Positions 29,198 through 41,153 of a stretch of 64,000 nucleotides of DNA are shown here, one piece after another. The DNA is taken from NCBI RefSeq assembly GCF_034387475.1, contig NZ_JAXCIL010000001.1:2914001-2978000 (forward strand), written 5' to 3'. Source of the stretch: Pseudomonas sp. Teo4. GTDB taxonomy: Bacteria > Pseudomonadota > Gammaproteobacteria > Pseudomonadales > Pseudomonadaceae. Within the stretch, counting starts at the first letter, position 1. Every line of letters begins with the position of its first letter. The notes below the pieces were generated by a model. It searched no databases. It had not been told where the DNA came from and saw only the letters and a list, made by a program, of their open reading frames with translations. Made by a program: the position numbers and the translations under genes.

Positions 29198-29482
29198 ATG
29201 CGTAAACCTTTTGCTTTTGCTCTGATGCTGGCTGCTGCCATGGGCCTGGCCGCTTGCGATAAAGCGAGCGAAGACAAAGCCCAAGACGCACAGCAACACG
29301 CCGAGCAAGCCCAGGAAAAAATGGGCGAAGCTCAGGATAAAATGAACGAGGCCGCCAAGGAAAACGCCGAAGCCGCCAAAGATCAGGCCGAAGCTGAGCA
29401 GAAGGCTGCTGAAGAAGCCGCTCCTGCCACCCCGGCTCCAGAAGCTGCACCTGCTACCCCGGCCGAGCCTGCTAAGCAGTAA
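29198..29482 (+). CDS. Small Ala/Lys/Glu-rich lipoprotein
   Basis: A 94-residue lipoprotein: signal peptide ending GLAAC (Cys19), then a highly charged helical segment with repeated AKEN/QAEEA-type units, and a Pro/Ala-rich C-terminus (EEAAPATPAPEAAPATPAEP). The helical region probably forms a coiled coil, somewhat like Lpp, but there is no C-terminal lysine anchor in the usual place (it ends AKQ). AAGGAG lies before the ATG. A strong terminator follows. Confidence 0.82.
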   Translation: MRKPFAFALMLAAAMGLAACDKASEDKAQDAQQHAEQAQEKMGEAQDKMNEAAKENAEAAKDQAEAEQKAAEEAAPATPAPEAAPATPAEPAKQ

Positions 29483-29493
29483 TCGGTTCAAAC

Positions 29494-29523
29494 AAAAAAA
29501 CCCGACATTGTCGGGTTTTTTTG
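29494..29523. terminator. Bidirectional terminator
   Basis: Stem AAACCCGACA/TGTCGGGTTT with a T-run on the plus side and an A-run on the other. It serves the small lipoprotein gene and the convergent DUF599 gene. Confidence 0.92.
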
Positions 29524-29549
29524 TTTCTGCTAATTATGGGTTAAACGTT

Positions 29550-30299
29550 TCAGGCGCTGGCATTGGAACTTTCTTTACCCACCTCTACCGGCGCACTTTC
29601 GGTCGGCGTGTATACCATCACTTCCAGTACATCGGAATGAAACTCACGACGGTACAGAATCAACACGACGCCAACGCTCATGACCATGAACAGCCAAGGG
29701 CTGATGAACCAGCTCAGCATGGCCATGCCAAAGTAATACGATCGCAAACCAAAGTTGAACTGGTTGGCAGCCAGTGACAACACCCGCGCCGCGCGTGAAG
29801 CAAACGCCTTGCGCTCCTGTTCGTTGACCAGGCGCTCACCAATCATGGGGGCAGACCCCACCAGTACCGCGGCAAAGTTGTACTGACGCATACACCAACT
29901 GAAAGTAAAGAAGGCATAGACGAACACCATCGCCAGGCACAACAGCTTGATTTCCGACATACCCTGCGAGGTCTGCTGGACCAGCGGCAGGTCGGCCAGC
30001 AGTGACAGCGCCCGATCCGAAGCCCCCAGCACGGTGAGGATACCGGCCAGGATAATCAGCGTGCTCGAGGCGAAGAACGAAGCGTTGCGTTCAAGATTGC
30101 CGATCACGCTGGCATCCGCGATGCGGTTGTCACGCAGCAGCATGCGGCGCATCCAGTCTTCTCGGTACAGATGCAGGACACTGGCCAGGCACGCGGTGTC
30201 ACGCCCCTTCCAGATCGCGTAACGGGTGTAGCCGCCCCAGCACAGGGCAAACCAGCCGATGGCCAGCAGGTTGTAGAGGTTGTTTTGAATGAAGTTCAT
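29550..30299 (-). CDS. DUF599 family membrane protein
   Basis: A 249-residue protein with about four membrane segments (residues 6-24, around 75-95, around 110-130, and 185-215), matching DUF599. Motifs include NRIADASVIGNLERNASFFAS, typical of the family. The start is the ATG at 30297-30299 after CGGGAAC. Function unknown. Confidence 0.83.
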   Translation of the reverse strand: MNFIQNNLYNLLAIGWFALCWGGYTRYAIWKGRDTACLASVLHLYREDWMRRMLLRDNRIADASVIGNLERNASFFASSTLIILAGILTVLGASDRALSLLADLPLVQQTSQGMSEIKLLCLAMVFVYAFFTFSWCMRQYNFAAVLVGSAPMIGERLVNEQERKAFASRAARVLSLAANQFNFGLRSYYFGMAMLSWFISPWLFMVMSVGVVLILYRREFHSDVLEVMVYTPTESAPVEVGKESSNASA

Positions 30300-30440
30300 G
30301 CAGAGTTCCCGAAAGCCAGGTGCACAAAGAATAGAGACCGCATTTCGACGCCTGCAAGCCTGGAAAGGCACACCACCTTTCTAAAATTTTTGTCTGCTCC
30401 GACCTCATCGTTGGCATTACCCCCAAGATCGGCGCAATTC

Positions 30441-30465
30441 CTGTGGGAGCCGGCTTGCCGGCGAT
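30441..30465. repeat. Single REP of the GCCGGC type
   Basis: TGTGGGAGCCGGCTTGCCGG followed by CGAT: one copy of the second REP variant seen in this window (a pair occurs near 62892-62955). Confidence 0.75.
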
Positions 30466-30484
30466 AAGTCCCTCGCAGACAAAC

Positions 30485-30515
30485 AAAAGCCCCGCATCCT
30501 CTCGGACACGGGGCT
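30485..30515 (-). terminator. brnQ terminator
   Basis: Minus strand: GCCCCG...CGGGGC followed by TTTTGTTTG, about 70 bases past the brnQ stop. Confidence 0.8.
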
Positions 30516-30582
30516 CTCAGGTCTAGACCTCTGGCGCGCACCCTACGGCTTGTGGCCGGTGCCGCCATCAGGCTTCAACACA

Positions 30583-31896
30583 TCAGGCCAGCGCCTCGCG
30601 CGGCTTGCCCAGCATACGGTCGCAAGCCACGGCACCCGCCAGGGTCACTACCGAAGGCACCAGCCAGGCCATGCCTGCATCGCTCAACGGCAGGTGAGCC
30701 ATGAAGTCCGGCAGGACGTGAGCCAGGCTGCTGCCCTTGATTGCATCGACCATACCGAACACCAGCGACACCAGCATGACCGGCGCCAGGATGCGTGTCG
30801 GCGAGTTCCACAGATCCTTCACGAAGCTCAGACCTACCACCACGATGCACGGTGGGTAGATCGCGGTCAGCACCGGGATCGAGAACATGATCAGCTTGGT
30901 CAGGCCAAGGTTGGAGATCAGCAGCGAGAAGCCCGCCAGGATCACCACCAGCGCACGGTACGACAGCGGCAGAATCTGGCTGAAGTACTCGGCACACGCA
31001 CAAGTCAGGCCAACCGCGGTCACCAGGCACGCCAGGGCGATCAGCACGGCCAGGAAACCGCTGCCCAGCGAACCGAAGGTATGCTGCACATAGGCATGCA
31101 GTACCGCCGCACCGTTGGTAGCACCCGCCGCGATCTCATGGCTGCCCGCACCCAGGCGGAACAGGCTGATGTACACCAGCGCCAGACCCACACCGGCGAT
31201 CAGGCCGGCAATGATGGCATAGCGGGTGATCAGCTTCGGCGACTCGACACCGCGCGAGCGGATGGCGTTGACGATCACGATACCGAACACCAGGGCACCC
31301 AGGGTGTCCATGGTCAGGTAGCCGTCGGAGAAGCCCTTGGAAAACGCAGCGGCCGCATAGGCAGGTTGCGCTTCACCAATGGTACCGGCCGGCAACGCGA
31401 AGGCCGCAATACCCAGCACAGCCAGGGCGATGATCTTCAACGGGGCAAGGAAGCGGCCGACCGTGTCGAGCAGCTTGCCCGGGTACATGGACACCGCCAG
31501 CACCACGATGAAGTAGACCAGGCTGTAGATGAACAGCGCCAGCGGGCTTTCACCGGTCAAGGGCGCCACGCCCACCTCGAACGAAACGGTCGCGGTGCGC
31601 GGAGTGGCGAACAGCGGGCCAACCGACAGGTAGCACACAGCCGCCAACAGGCCACCGAAGAACTTGCCAATCGGGCTGCTCAGGGCATCCATGCCGCCAC
31701 CGACCTTGGCCAGGGCGACGACGGTGATCACCGGCAGGCCCACCGCAGTGACCAGGAAGCCTAGAGCGGCCATCCATACGTGCGGACCAGACTGCAGGCC
31801 GACGATAGGCGGGAAGATGATATTGCCGGCGCCTACGAAAAGCGCAAACGTCATAAAGCCAAGCGCCAGGATATCCTGGCCTTTTAACACTTTCAT
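30583..31896 (-). CDS. brnQ: Branched-chain amino acid transporter BrnQ
   Basis: A 437-residue LIVCS-family symporter for leucine, isoleucine and valine with about twelve membrane segments. Family signatures include [20 protein letters not shown] at the N-terminus. The start is taken at MKVLKGQDI (ATG at 31894-31896); a GTG six codons upstream is possible. Neither has a clear ribosome site. Confidence 0.93.
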   Translation of the reverse strand: MKVLKGQDILALGFMTFALFVGAGNIIFPPIVGLQSGPHVWMAALGFLVTAVGLPVITVVALAKVGGGMDALSSPIGKFFGGLLAAVCYLSVGPLFATPRTATVSFEVGVAPLTGESPLALFIYSLVYFIVVLAVSMYPGKLLDTVGRFLAPLKIIALAVLGIAAFALPAGTIGEAQPAYAAAAFSKGFSDGYLTMDTLGALVFGIVIVNAIRSRGVESPKLITRYAIIAGLIAGVGLALVYISLFRLGAGSHEIAAGATNGAAVLHAYVQHTFGSLGSGFLAVLIALACLVTAVGLTCACAEYFSQILPLSYRALVVILAGFSLLISNLGLTKLIMFSIPVLTAIYPPCIVVVGLSFVKDLWNSPTRILAPVMLVSLVFGMVDAIKGSSLAHVLPDFMAHLPLSDAGMAWLVPSVVTLAGAVACDRMLGKPREALA

Positions 31897-32190
31897 TTTA
31901 AGGAAGTACCACACTGCTGAAATCGGGATTCGAGAAGGGATTTCCCCATGGGTGAGGGAAATGCTGCCCGGCTTGATAGGCCAGACCCGTTTAGCGTGTC
32001 GTTCCCTTTTGGGGTACGGGCACAGAGTGAACGCGTAGATTAACCGTTTTACCGGGCAAACGCACTGATACAGTGCTGCTTGTCCGATGTGCGTATGTGT
32101 TTGTCGTCTGGATATCCAACTCAGGCGATAATTTATTGCTGATTCAGCTAAATGTCTGGTGGAAAAACCTGATCAAGGTCATCGAATTTT
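31897..32190 (-). promoter_or_regulatory. brnQ upstream region with a perfect dyad
   Basis: The space before brnQ has no gene. GCACTG-ATA-CAGTGC at 32062-32076 is a perfect 6+3+6 inverted repeat, a candidate operator. I could not identify a regulator or a convincing promoter. Confidence 0.35.
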
Positions 32191-32202
32191 CCGCGACATC
32201 CC

Positions 32203-32265
32203 TGCCGGGCTTTTCGTGGGTAAACCCTCTCTTGTGGGAGCGGGTTTACCCGCGAAAAGGCCGGC
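32203..32265. repeat. REP doublet, one arm degenerate
   Basis: The right arm is GTGGGAGCGGGTTTACCCGC then GAAAAGGCCGGC. The left arm is a decayed copy (GCCGGGCTTTTCGTGGGTAA). Together they form a tight hairpin with almost no loop, between brnQ and sucD. Confidence 0.8.
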
Positions 32266-32293
32266 ACTGAAAAACACAAACGCCAACAACGAC

Positions 32294-32318
32294 AAAGGCC
32301 ACCCGAAGGTGGCCTCTG
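32294..32318 (-). terminator. sucD terminator
   Basis: Minus strand: AGGCCACC TTCG GGTGGCCTTTG, about 25 bases past the sucD stop. It ends the TCA operon. Confidence 0.82.
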
Positions 32319-32340
32319 TGCGCGTGGGGGGTAAAGCGTA

Positions 32341-33225
32341 TTACTTCTTCATTTCCCAGCCAGTCAGCTCGGCCAGAGCCTTGCCGATGTCAGCCAGGGA
32401 ACGCACGGTTTTAACACCTGCGTCCTGCAGGGCGGCGAACTTCTCGTCCGCAGTGCCCTTGCCGCCGGAAATGATGGCGCCAGCGTGGCCCATACGCTTG
32501 CCCGCAGGAGCGGTAACACCAGCGATGTAGGAAACGACAGGCTTGGTCACGTTGGCTTTGATGTAGGCAGCAGCCTCTTCTTCAGCCGAACCACCGATCT
32601 CACCGATCATGACGATCGCTTCGGTCTGCGGGTCTTCCTGGAACAGCTTCAGGATGTCGATGAAGTTCGAGCCTGGGATCGGGTCACCGCCGATGCCGAC
32701 GCAGGTCGACTGGCCGAAGCCGGCGTCGGTGGTCTGCTTGACCGCTTCGTAGGTCAGGGTGCCGGAACGGGAAACGATACCGACCTTGCCTGGCAAGTGG
32801 ATGTGGCCTGGCATGATGCCGATCTTGCACTCGCCCGGAGTGATGACACCTGGGCAGTTAGGGCCGATCAGGCGTACGCCCAGCTCGTCGCACTTGACCT
32901 TGGCGTCCAGCATGTCGAGGGTAGGAATACCTTCGGTGATGCAGACGATCAGCTTGATGCCGGCGAAGGCAGCTTCCAGGATCGAGTCTTTGCAGAACGG
33001 AGCCGGAACGTAGATTACCGAAGCTTCAGCGCCGGTAGCCTCGACAGCGTCCTTGACGGTGTTGAACACCGGCAGGCCCAGGTGGGTGGTGCCACCCTTG
33101 CCCGGAGTAACGCCACCGACCATCTTGGTGCCGTAGGCGATGGCTTGTTCGGAGTGGAAAGTACCCTGCGAGCCGGTGAAGCCCTGGCAGATGACTTTGG
33201 TGTCTTTATTGATCAGGACGCTCAT
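32341..33225 (-). CDS. sucD: Succinyl-CoA synthetase alpha subunit
   Basis: Converts succinyl-CoA to succinate with nucleotide phosphorylation. The 294-residue protein has the CoA-binding Rossmann motif [14 protein letters not shown] and the phospho-His in [17 protein letters not shown]. Its ATG overlaps the sucC stop by one base (TAATG). Confidence 0.98.
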   Translation of the reverse strand: MSVLINKDTKVICQGFTGSQGTFHSEQAIAYGTKMVGGVTPGKGGTTHLGLPVFNTVKDAVEATGAEASVIYVPAPFCKDSILEAAFAGIKLIVCITEGIPTLDMLDAKVKCDELGVRLIGPNCPGVITPGECKIGIMPGHIHLPGKVGIVSRSGTLTYEAVKQTTDAGFGQSTCVGIGGDPIPGSNFIDILKLFQEDPQTEAIVMIGEIGGSAEEEAAAYIKANVTKPVVSYIAGVTAPAGKRMGHAGAIISGGKGTADEKFAALQDAGVKTVRSLADIGKALAELTGWEMKK

Positions 33226-34391
33226 TACTTGCCCTCCGCAGCTTTGACAACTTGTTGAGCAGCGTCGGTCAGGCTGGTGGCCGCAATGATGTTCAAACCG
33301 CTTTCTGCCAGTACTTTAGCGCCCAGTTCGGCGTTGTTGCCTTCGAGGCGAACGACAACCGGAACTTTAACGCCAACTTCTTTCACTGCACCGATGATGC
33401 CTTCGGCAATCATGTCGCAGCGAACGATGCCGCCGAAGATGTTGACCAGAACGGCCGCGACATTGCTGTCGGACAGAATGATCTTGAAGGCTTCGGTCAC
33501 GCGCTCTTTGGTTGCGCCACCGCCAACGTCCAGGAAGTTGGCTGGCTTGCCGCCGTGCAGGTTGACGATGTCCATGGTACCCATGGCCAGGCCGGCACCG
33601 TTGACCATGCAGCCAATGTTGCCTTCCAGGGCTACGTAGTTCAGTTCGAACTTGGCAGCGTGGGCTTCACGGGCGTCGTCCTGGGACGGGTCGTGGAAGG
33701 TCTTCAGCTTAGGCTGACGGTACATGGCGTTGGCGTCGATGTTGATCTTGGCATCGAGGCAGTGCAGGTCGCCGTCGGCCTTGATGACCAGCGGGTTCAC
33801 TTCCAGCAGGGCCAGATCGTGATCCTTGAACAGCTTGGCCAGGCCAACGAAGATCTTGGCGAACTGTTGAACTTGCTTGCCTTCCAGACCCAGCTGGAAC
33901 GCCAGCTCACGACCTTGGAACGGCTGAGCGCCGACCAGCGGATCGATGGTAGCCTTGAGGATCTTCTCAGGAGTTTCGTGAGCGACTTTCTCGATGTCCA
34001 CGCCACCTTCGGTGGAAGCCATGAACACGATACGGCGGCTCGAACGATCGACTACAGCGCCCAGGTACAGCTCTTTGGCGATGTCAGTGCAGGATTCGAC
34101 CAGGATCTTGGAGACTGGTTGACCGTTGGCGTCAGTCTGGTAGGTGACCAGATTCTTGCCCAACCACTGTGCAGCGAACGCCTTGGCGTCTTCCTTGCTG
34201 CGAACCAGCTTGACGCCGCCCGCTTTACCGCGACCACCAGCGTGGACCTGGGCTTTGACGACCCACTCCGAACCGCCGATCTTGTCGCAGGCTTCTGCTG
34301 CTTCTTCAGGGGTGTCGACCGCGAAACCCTTGGAAACTGGCAGGCCGTATTCAGCGAACAGCTGCTTACCCTGATACTCGTGAAGATTCAT
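33225..34391 (-). CDS. sucC: Succinyl-CoA synthetase beta subunit
   Basis: Nucleotide-binding and succinate-binding subunit, 388 residues. ATP-grasp features: [51 protein letters not shown]. The start is the ATG at 34389-34391; a longer frame reaches back into the lpdG spacer but lacks similarity. Confidence 0.97.
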   Translation of the reverse strand: MNLHEYQGKQLFAEYGLPVSKGFAVDTPEEAAEACDKIGGSEWVVKAQVHAGGRGKAGGVKLVRSKEDAKAFAAQWLGKNLVTYQTDANGQPVSKILVESCTDIAKELYLGAVVDRSSRRIVFMASTEGGVDIEKVAHETPEKILKATIDPLVGAQPFQGRELAFQLGLEGKQVQQFAKIFVGLAKLFKDHDLALLEVNPLVIKADGDLHCLDAKINIDANAMYRQPKLKTFHDPSQDDAREAHAAKFELNYVALEGNIGCMVNGAGLAMGTMDIVNLHGGKPANFLDVGGGATKERVTEAFKIILSDSNVAAVLVNIFGGIVRCDMIAEGIIGAVKEVGVKVPVVVRLEGNNAELGAKVLAESGLNIIAATSLTDAAQQVVKAAEGK

Positions 34392-34563
34392 GCTTTTTAC
34401 CGTCTTCGTTAGGTACTGCGCTTCGGCGCTGCGCCATTGCTGGCGCCGCACCACCTGTGACCGTTAACCCCGGGTTATCCCATGTAGTTCGGTCCGGCGG
34501 ACGTTCCGCGGTGAGTCATGCACGCAAGACTCACGACGGGCAGCCCGCCGTGGTTTCTTATAA
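34392..34563 (-). promoter_or_regulatory. lpdG-sucC spacer with inverted repeats
   Basis: A 172-base spacer, much longer than others in this operon. On the minus strand, GTGAGTC...GACTCAC (7-base arms) is followed by GGCGCCAGCAATGGCGC-like stems just before sucC. It may hold an internal promoter or RNA-processing site; not resolved. Confidence 0.35.
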
Positions 34564-36024
<1,461 letters not shown>

Positions 36025-36093
36025 CTACAAGCCGCGAACCGCGCGGCCCTGCTCCTTTCGAAGCCAGGGCCGGCACGGTACGCAGCCAGAGGG

Positions 36094-37317
36094 TTAGATG
36101 TCCAGCAGCAGGCGAGACGGATCTTCCAGCAGGTTCTTGATGGTCACCAGGAAGGTTACCGCTTCCTTGCCGTCGATCAGGCGGTGATCGTAGGACAGTG
36201 CCAGGTACATCATCGGGCGAATGACCACTTGGCCGTTGATGGCCATCGGACGCTGGATGATGTTGTGCATGCCGAGAATCGCGGCCTGCGGCGGGTTGAC
36301 GATCGGGGTCGACATCATCGAGCCGAAAGTACCACCGTTGGTGATGGTGAAGGTGCCGCCGGTCATCTCTTCGATGGCCAGCTTGCCGTCACGGGCTTTC
36401 TTGCCGAAGGTGGCGATGCCATTCTCGATTTCAGCCAGGCTCATCGACTCGGCGTTACGCAGAACCGGTACCACCAGGCCACGGTCGCTGGAGACGGCAA
36501 CGCCGACGTCCGCATAGCCGTGGTAGACGATGTCGTTGCCGTCGATCGAGGCGTTGACAGCCGGGAAGCGCTTCAGGGCTTCGGTGGCAGCCTTGACGAA
36601 GAACGACATGAAGCCCAGGCGCACGCCGTTGTGGGTCTTCTCGAACAGGTCCTTGTACTTCGAACGCAGGGCCATGACTTCGGTCATGTCGACTTCGTTG
36701 AAGGTGGTCAGCATGGCCATGCTCGACTGGGCTTCGACCAGACGCTCGGCGATCTTGGCACGCAGACGGGTCATCGGTACGCGCTTCTCGGTGCGGTCGC
36801 CAGCAGCGACAACAACCGGGGCAGCGGCAGCGGCGGCAGGCTTGGCAGCCGGAGCAGCGGCAGGTGCCGACTTCTTGTTGGCAACGGCAGCAACGACGTC
36901 TTCCTTGGTGATGCGACCACCTTTGCCGGTGCCGGCAACGGTAGCCAGGTCGATGCCGTTCTCTTCAGCCAGCTTGCGGGCTGCAGGCGCGGCGACCGGG
37001 TCGTCTTCACCCGCGTCGGCGGCAGCGGCCGGGGCAGCAGCGGCGGCAGGAGCAGCAGCCGGAGCAGCGGCAGCAGCACCACCTTCAACGATCGAACCCA
37101 GCACTTCGTCGGACAGGACGGTGTCGCCCTCGCCCTTGACGATGGCACCCAGCACGCCGTCGGCGGTGGCCAGGACTTCCAGGACGACCTTGTCGGTTTC
37201 GATGTCGACGATCAGCTCGTCACGCTTGACGGCGTCGCCTGGCTGCTTGTGCCAGGTGGCAACGGTGCCGTCGGCGACCGATTCCGGGAAGGTTGGGGCT
37301 TTGATCTCGATAGCCAT
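36094..37317 (-). CDS. sucB: 2-oxoglutarate dehydrogenase E2 (dihydrolipoyl succinyltransferase)
   Basis: A 407-residue E2. The lipoyl domain has the lipoylated Lys43 (ETDKVVLEV), then an Ala/Pro linker, a peripheral subunit-binding domain ([19 protein letters not shown]), a second linker and the catalytic domain ending [12 protein letters not shown] with the active His and Asp. Confidence 0.97.
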
Positions 37318-37359
37318 TATCAGTGTTTCCTTAAATTCGGTTTCGTATGCGCGATGGCG

Positions 37360-40191
37360 TTAGACAGTGAACGCGTCTTGCAGCAGTTTTTCCTGCTGTT
37401 CGGCGTGCTTCGATGCGTAACCACAGGCTGGCGCGGCGGAAGCGTCGCGGCCGGCGTATTCCAGGACCAGTGCCTTGTTGTGGCGGCCCAGGATACGGCG
37501 CATGTGGTGCTGGCTGCTGTACCAGGCGCCCTGGTTCATCGGTTCTTCCTGACACCAGACCGCATGCTTGAGGTTGGTGTACGGCGCCAGGATTTCCACC
37601 AGGTCGTCCTCAGGGAACGGATACAGCTGCTCGATACGCACGATGGCGATGTCTTCGCGGCCTTCGGCACGGCGTTTTTCCAGCAGGTCGTAGTAGACCT
37701 TGCCGCTGGCCAGCACCAGGCGTTCGACCTTGGCCGGATCGAGGGCGTCGATTTCCGGGATCACGGTCTGGAACGAGCCTTCGGCCAGGTCTTCCAGGGT
37801 CGAGATGGCCAGCTTGTGGCGCAGCAGCGACTTCGGCGTCAGCACGACCAGCGGCTTGCGCAGCGGACGAATGACCTGACGACGCAGCAGGTGGTAGATC
37901 TGTGCCGGGGTGGTCGGTACGCAGACCTGGATGTTGTGCTCGGCGCACAGCTGCAGGTAACGCTCCAGACGCGCGGAGGAGTGCTCCGGGCCCTGCCCTT
38001 CATAGCCGTGCGGCAGCAGCATGGTCAGACCGCACAGACGGCCCCACTTGTGCTCGCCACTGGTGATGAACTGGTCGATCACCACTTGCGCACCGTTGGC
38101 GAAGTCGCCGAACTGGGCTTCCCAGATCACCAGCGCGTTCGGCGTGGTGGTGGAGTAGCCGTATTCGAAGGCCAGAACGGCTTCTTCCGAGAGGAAGGAG
38201 TCGTACAGGTCGAAGCGCGGCTGGCCCGGGAACAGGTTCTTCAGCGGTACGTAGGTGCTGGCGTCCTTCTGGTTGTGCAGCACCGCGTGACGGTGCGAGA
38301 AGGTGCCACGGCCGATGTCCTGGCCGGTCATGCGGATCGGGTGACCTTCGAACTGCAGGGTGGCGTAAGCCATGGTCTCTGCATAACCCCAGTTGATCGG
38401 CAAGCCACCGGCCTGCATCTTCTGGCGATCTTCGTAGATCTTCGCTACCTGACGCTGAACCACGAAGCCTTCCGGCAGCTCCAGCAACTTGGCCGACAGC
38501 TCCTGCAGGGTCTTGAGGTCGAAACGGGTGTCGTGACGCGCGGTCCAGGCGTGGCCCAGGTACGGACGCCAGTCGACGAACAGCTCGCGGTTCGGCTCCT
38601 TGACCAGGCTCTTGACCACGTGCAGGCCGTTGTCAAGGGCGTTGCGGTACTCGTCGATCTTGGCCTGAGCGCGCTCGCCGTCGATGCGACCGGCCTTGAT
38701 CAGAGCATCGGCGTACAGCTCACGGGTGGTGCGCTGCTTGCTGATCTGCTGGTACATCAGAGGCTGGGTACCGTTCGGCTCGTCGGCCTCGTTGTGGCCG
38801 CGACGACGGTAGCAGACCAGGTCGATGACCACGTCACGCTTGAACTGCATGCGGTAATCGATGGCCAGCTGGGTCACGAACAGCACAGCTTCCGGATCGT
38901 CACCGTTCACGTGCAGGATCGGCGCCTGGATCATCTTGGCGACGTCGGTAGCGTACTCGGTAGAGCGCGCGTCCAGCGGGTTGCTGATGGTGAAACCAAC
39001 CTGGTTGTTGATCACGATGTGCACGGTACCGCCGGTCTTGAAACCGCGGGTCTGCGACATCTGGAAGGTTTCCATGACCACGCCCTGGCCGGCGAACGCA
39101 GCGTCACCGTGGATCGAGATCGGCAGAACCTTGTCACCCACGGTGTCGTTACGACGGTCCTGACGGGCGCGCACCGAACCTTCCACCACTGGCGAGACGA
39201 TTTCCAGGTGGGACGGGTTGAACGCCATGGCCAGGTGAACTTCGCCACCAGGGGTCATCACGTTGGAGGAGAAGCCCTGGTGATACTTCACGTCACCCGA
39301 GCCCAGCTCGTTCATCTTCTTGCCTTCGAACTCGTCGAACAGCTCGCGCGGGTTCTTGCCGAAGGTGTTCACCAGGACGTTCAGACGGCCACGGTGGGCC
39401 ATGCCGATCACAACTTCCTTGGTGCCATAGGAGCCGGAACGCTGGATCATTTCGTCCAGCATCGGGATCAGGCTTTCGCCACCCTCGAGGCCGAAGCGCT
39501 TGGTGCCTGGGTACTTGGTGCCCAGGTACTTCTCAAGGCCTTCACCGGCGGTTACGCGCTCGAGCAGGTGAGCCTGCACGTCGGCGGAGAATTCCGGACG
39601 ACCGCGCACGCTTTCCAGGCGCTGCTGGAACCAGCTGCGCTGCTCGGAATCGACGATATGGGTGAACTCGGCACCAATGGTGCGACAATATGTCTTCTGG
39701 AGCGCCTCGGAGATCTCGCGTAGGCTCGCTTCCTCTTTGCCGATGAACAGGTCGCCGGCACGGAAGGTCGTATCAAGATCGGCATTGGTCAAGCCGTAGT
39801 GATTGATCGACAGGTCTACGGGCGCAGGGCGCTGCCACAACCCCAAGGGGTCGAGCTTGGCAGCCTGATGGCCGCGCATACGATAGGCCTGGATCAGTCG
39901 CAGAACTTCAACCTGCTTCTTCTCGTGTTCACTGCTCACGCTCCCGGCGGACACCGGTTGGGCGCGGCGCTGGTTCTTTGCCAGCAGTACGAAATGGTCG
40001 CGGATTGTCGAGTGCGATACATCGGTAGCGGTGCTGCCATCAGCAGGCAACTTCTGGAAGTAAGTGCGCCACTCTTCTGGCACAGCGTTAGGGTCGTGCA
40101 GGTAGAGCTCATAAAGCTCTTCCACATATGCAGCGTTACCACCTGAAAGGTGGGCGCTTTCCCACATGCGCTGCATCACGCTTTCTTGCAT
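37360..40191 (-). CDS. sucA: 2-oxoglutarate dehydrogenase E1
   Basis: Thiamine-diphosphate decarboxylase of the 2-oxoglutarate dehydrogenase complex, 943 residues. Recognisable parts are the N-terminal segment binding E2, MAHRGRLNVLVNTFGK, the TPP motif region HGDAAFAGQGVV, and C-terminal FEAQFGDFANGAQVV-type sequence (here EAQFGDFANGAQVV). It starts with MQESVMQRMW. Confidence 0.98.
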   Translation of the reverse strand: MQESVMQRMWESAHLSGGNAAYVEELYELYLHDPNAVPEEWRTYFQKLPADGSTATDVSHSTIRDHFVLLAKNQRRAQPVSAGSVSSEHEKKQVEVLRLIQAYRMRGHQAAKLDPLGLWQRPAPVDLSINHYGLTNADLDTTFRAGDLFIGKEEASLREISEALQKTYCRTIGAEFTHIVDSEQRSWFQQRLESVRGRPEFSADVQAHLLERVTAGEGLEKYLGTKYPGTKRFGLEGGESLIPMLDEMIQRSGSYGTKEVVIGMAHRGRLNVLVNTFGKNPRELFDEFEGKKMNELGSGDVKYHQGFSSNVMTPGGEVHLAMAFNPSHLEIVSPVVEGSVRARQDRRNDTVGDKVLPISIHGDAAFAGQGVVMETFQMSQTRGFKTGGTVHIVINNQVGFTISNPLDARSTEYATDVAKMIQAPILHVNGDDPEAVLFVTQLAIDYRMQFKRDVVIDLVCYRRRGHNEADEPNGTQPLMYQQISKQRTTRELYADALIKAGRIDGERAQAKIDEYRNALDNGLHVVKSLVKEPNRELFVDWRPYLGHAWTARHDTRFDLKTLQELSAKLLELPEGFVVQRQVAKIYEDRQKMQAGGLPINWGYAETMAYATLQFEGHPIRMTGQDIGRGTFSHRHAVLHNQKDASTYVPLKNLFPGQPRFDLYDSFLSEEAVLAFEYGYSTTTPNALVIWEAQFGDFANGAQVVIDQFITSGEHKWGRLCGLTMLLPHGYEGQGPEHSSARLERYLQLCAEHNIQVCVPTTPAQIYHLLRRQVIRPLRKPLVVLTPKSLLRHKLAISTLEDLAEGSFQTVIPEIDALDPAKVERLVLASGKVYYDLLEKRRAEGREDIAIVRIEQLYPFPEDDLVEILAPYTNLKHAVWCQEEPMNQGAWYSSQHHMRRILGRHNKALVLEYAGRDASAAPACGYASKHAEQQEKLLQDAFTV

Positions 40192-40437
40192 GCTTGGTCA
40201 CCCTCGGTTAGGGGACTGATCGGCGAGAGCCACAGCAAACCTGGAAAAGTCCGAATACAGCGACTGAACCACGCCACTTGGATCCTGCTGATTTTCCGGG
40301 TACCAGCCCGGAAAGCCCCTGCTGGTCTCATATCTTCATAGGTATCGAGCGCGGGCTTTGTGGGCCCTTGCTCAGGTTTTACCTCAGTGCGGGCTCACCA
40401 CCCGCACCTCGGCTTACTGCAGTTACAACGCTTTGAA
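40192..40437 (-). promoter_or_regulatory. sdhB-sucA spacer with two stable hairpins
   Basis: On the minus strand, GTGCGGG/CCCGCAC (40387-40407) comes soon after the sdhB stop, and CTTTCCGGG/CCCGGAAAA (40292-40315) lies further on. Neither is followed by a T-run. They could limit read-through or protect sdh mRNA ends, or flank an internal sucA promoter (inference). Confidence 0.4.
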
Positions 40438-41142
40438 TCAGGTGCCGCTTTGCAGCAGCATGTTACGTACGTGACCGATTGCCTTGGTCGGGTTCAGACC
40501 CTTCGGGCAAACGTTTACGCAGTTCATGATCCCGCGGCAGCGGAATACGCTGAACGGGTCATCCAGGGACGCCAGGCGCTCCTGGGTTTTGGTGTCACGG
40601 CTGTCGGCCAGGAAGCGATAGGCCTGCAGCAGAGCGGCGGGGCCCAGGAACTTGTCCGGGTTCCACCAGAACGATGGGCAGGAGGTCGAGCAGCAAGCGC
40701 ACAGGATGCACTCGTACAGACCGTCCAGCTTGTCGCGATCTTCCGGCGACTGCAGACGCTCGATGGCCGGAGCCGGAGTATCGTTCTGCAGGAACGGCTT
40801 CACCTTCTCGTACTGCTTGTAGAAGATGCTCATATCGACGACCAGGTCACGAATTACCGGCAAACCTGGCAGCGGACGCAGAACCAGCTTGTTGCCCTTG
40901 ACCACGCCCGACAGCGGAGTGATGCAGGCCAGGCCGTTCTTGCCGTTCATGTTCATGCCATCGGAACCGCAAACACCTTCACGGCACGAGCGACGGTACG
41001 AGAAACCCTCGTCCTTTTCCTTGATCAGTGCCAGTACGTCCAGCACCATCAGGTCCTTGCCGCCGGTATCGACGTCGAACGACTCCATCTTGGGCGCCGA
41101 GTCGGTGTCCGGGTTGTAACGATAAACTTCGACTTTCAACAT
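40438..41142 (-). CDS. sdhB: Succinate dehydrogenase iron-sulfur subunit
   Basis: A 234-residue electron-transfer subunit. The [2Fe-2S] site is in SCREGVCGSDGMNMNG, and further clusters are in CILCACCSTSCPS and CRGIMNCVNVCPKGL. The ATG at 41140-41142 (MLKVEVYRYNP) fits the family start and has AAGGGTGG upstream; a GTG three codons earlier is the alternative. Confidence 0.97.
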   Translation of the reverse strand: MLKVEVYRYNPDTDSAPKMESFDVDTGGKDLMVLDVLALIKEKDEGFSYRRSCREGVCGSDGMNMNGKNGLACITPLSGVVKGNKLVLRPLPGLPVIRDLVVDMSIFYKQYEKVKPFLQNDTPAPAIERLQSPEDRDKLDGLYECILCACCSTSCPSFWWNPDKFLGPAALLQAYRFLADSRDTKTQERLASLDDPFSVFRCRGIMNCVNVCPKGLNPTKAIGHVRNMLLQSGT

Positions 41143-41153
41143 AGCAGCCACCC

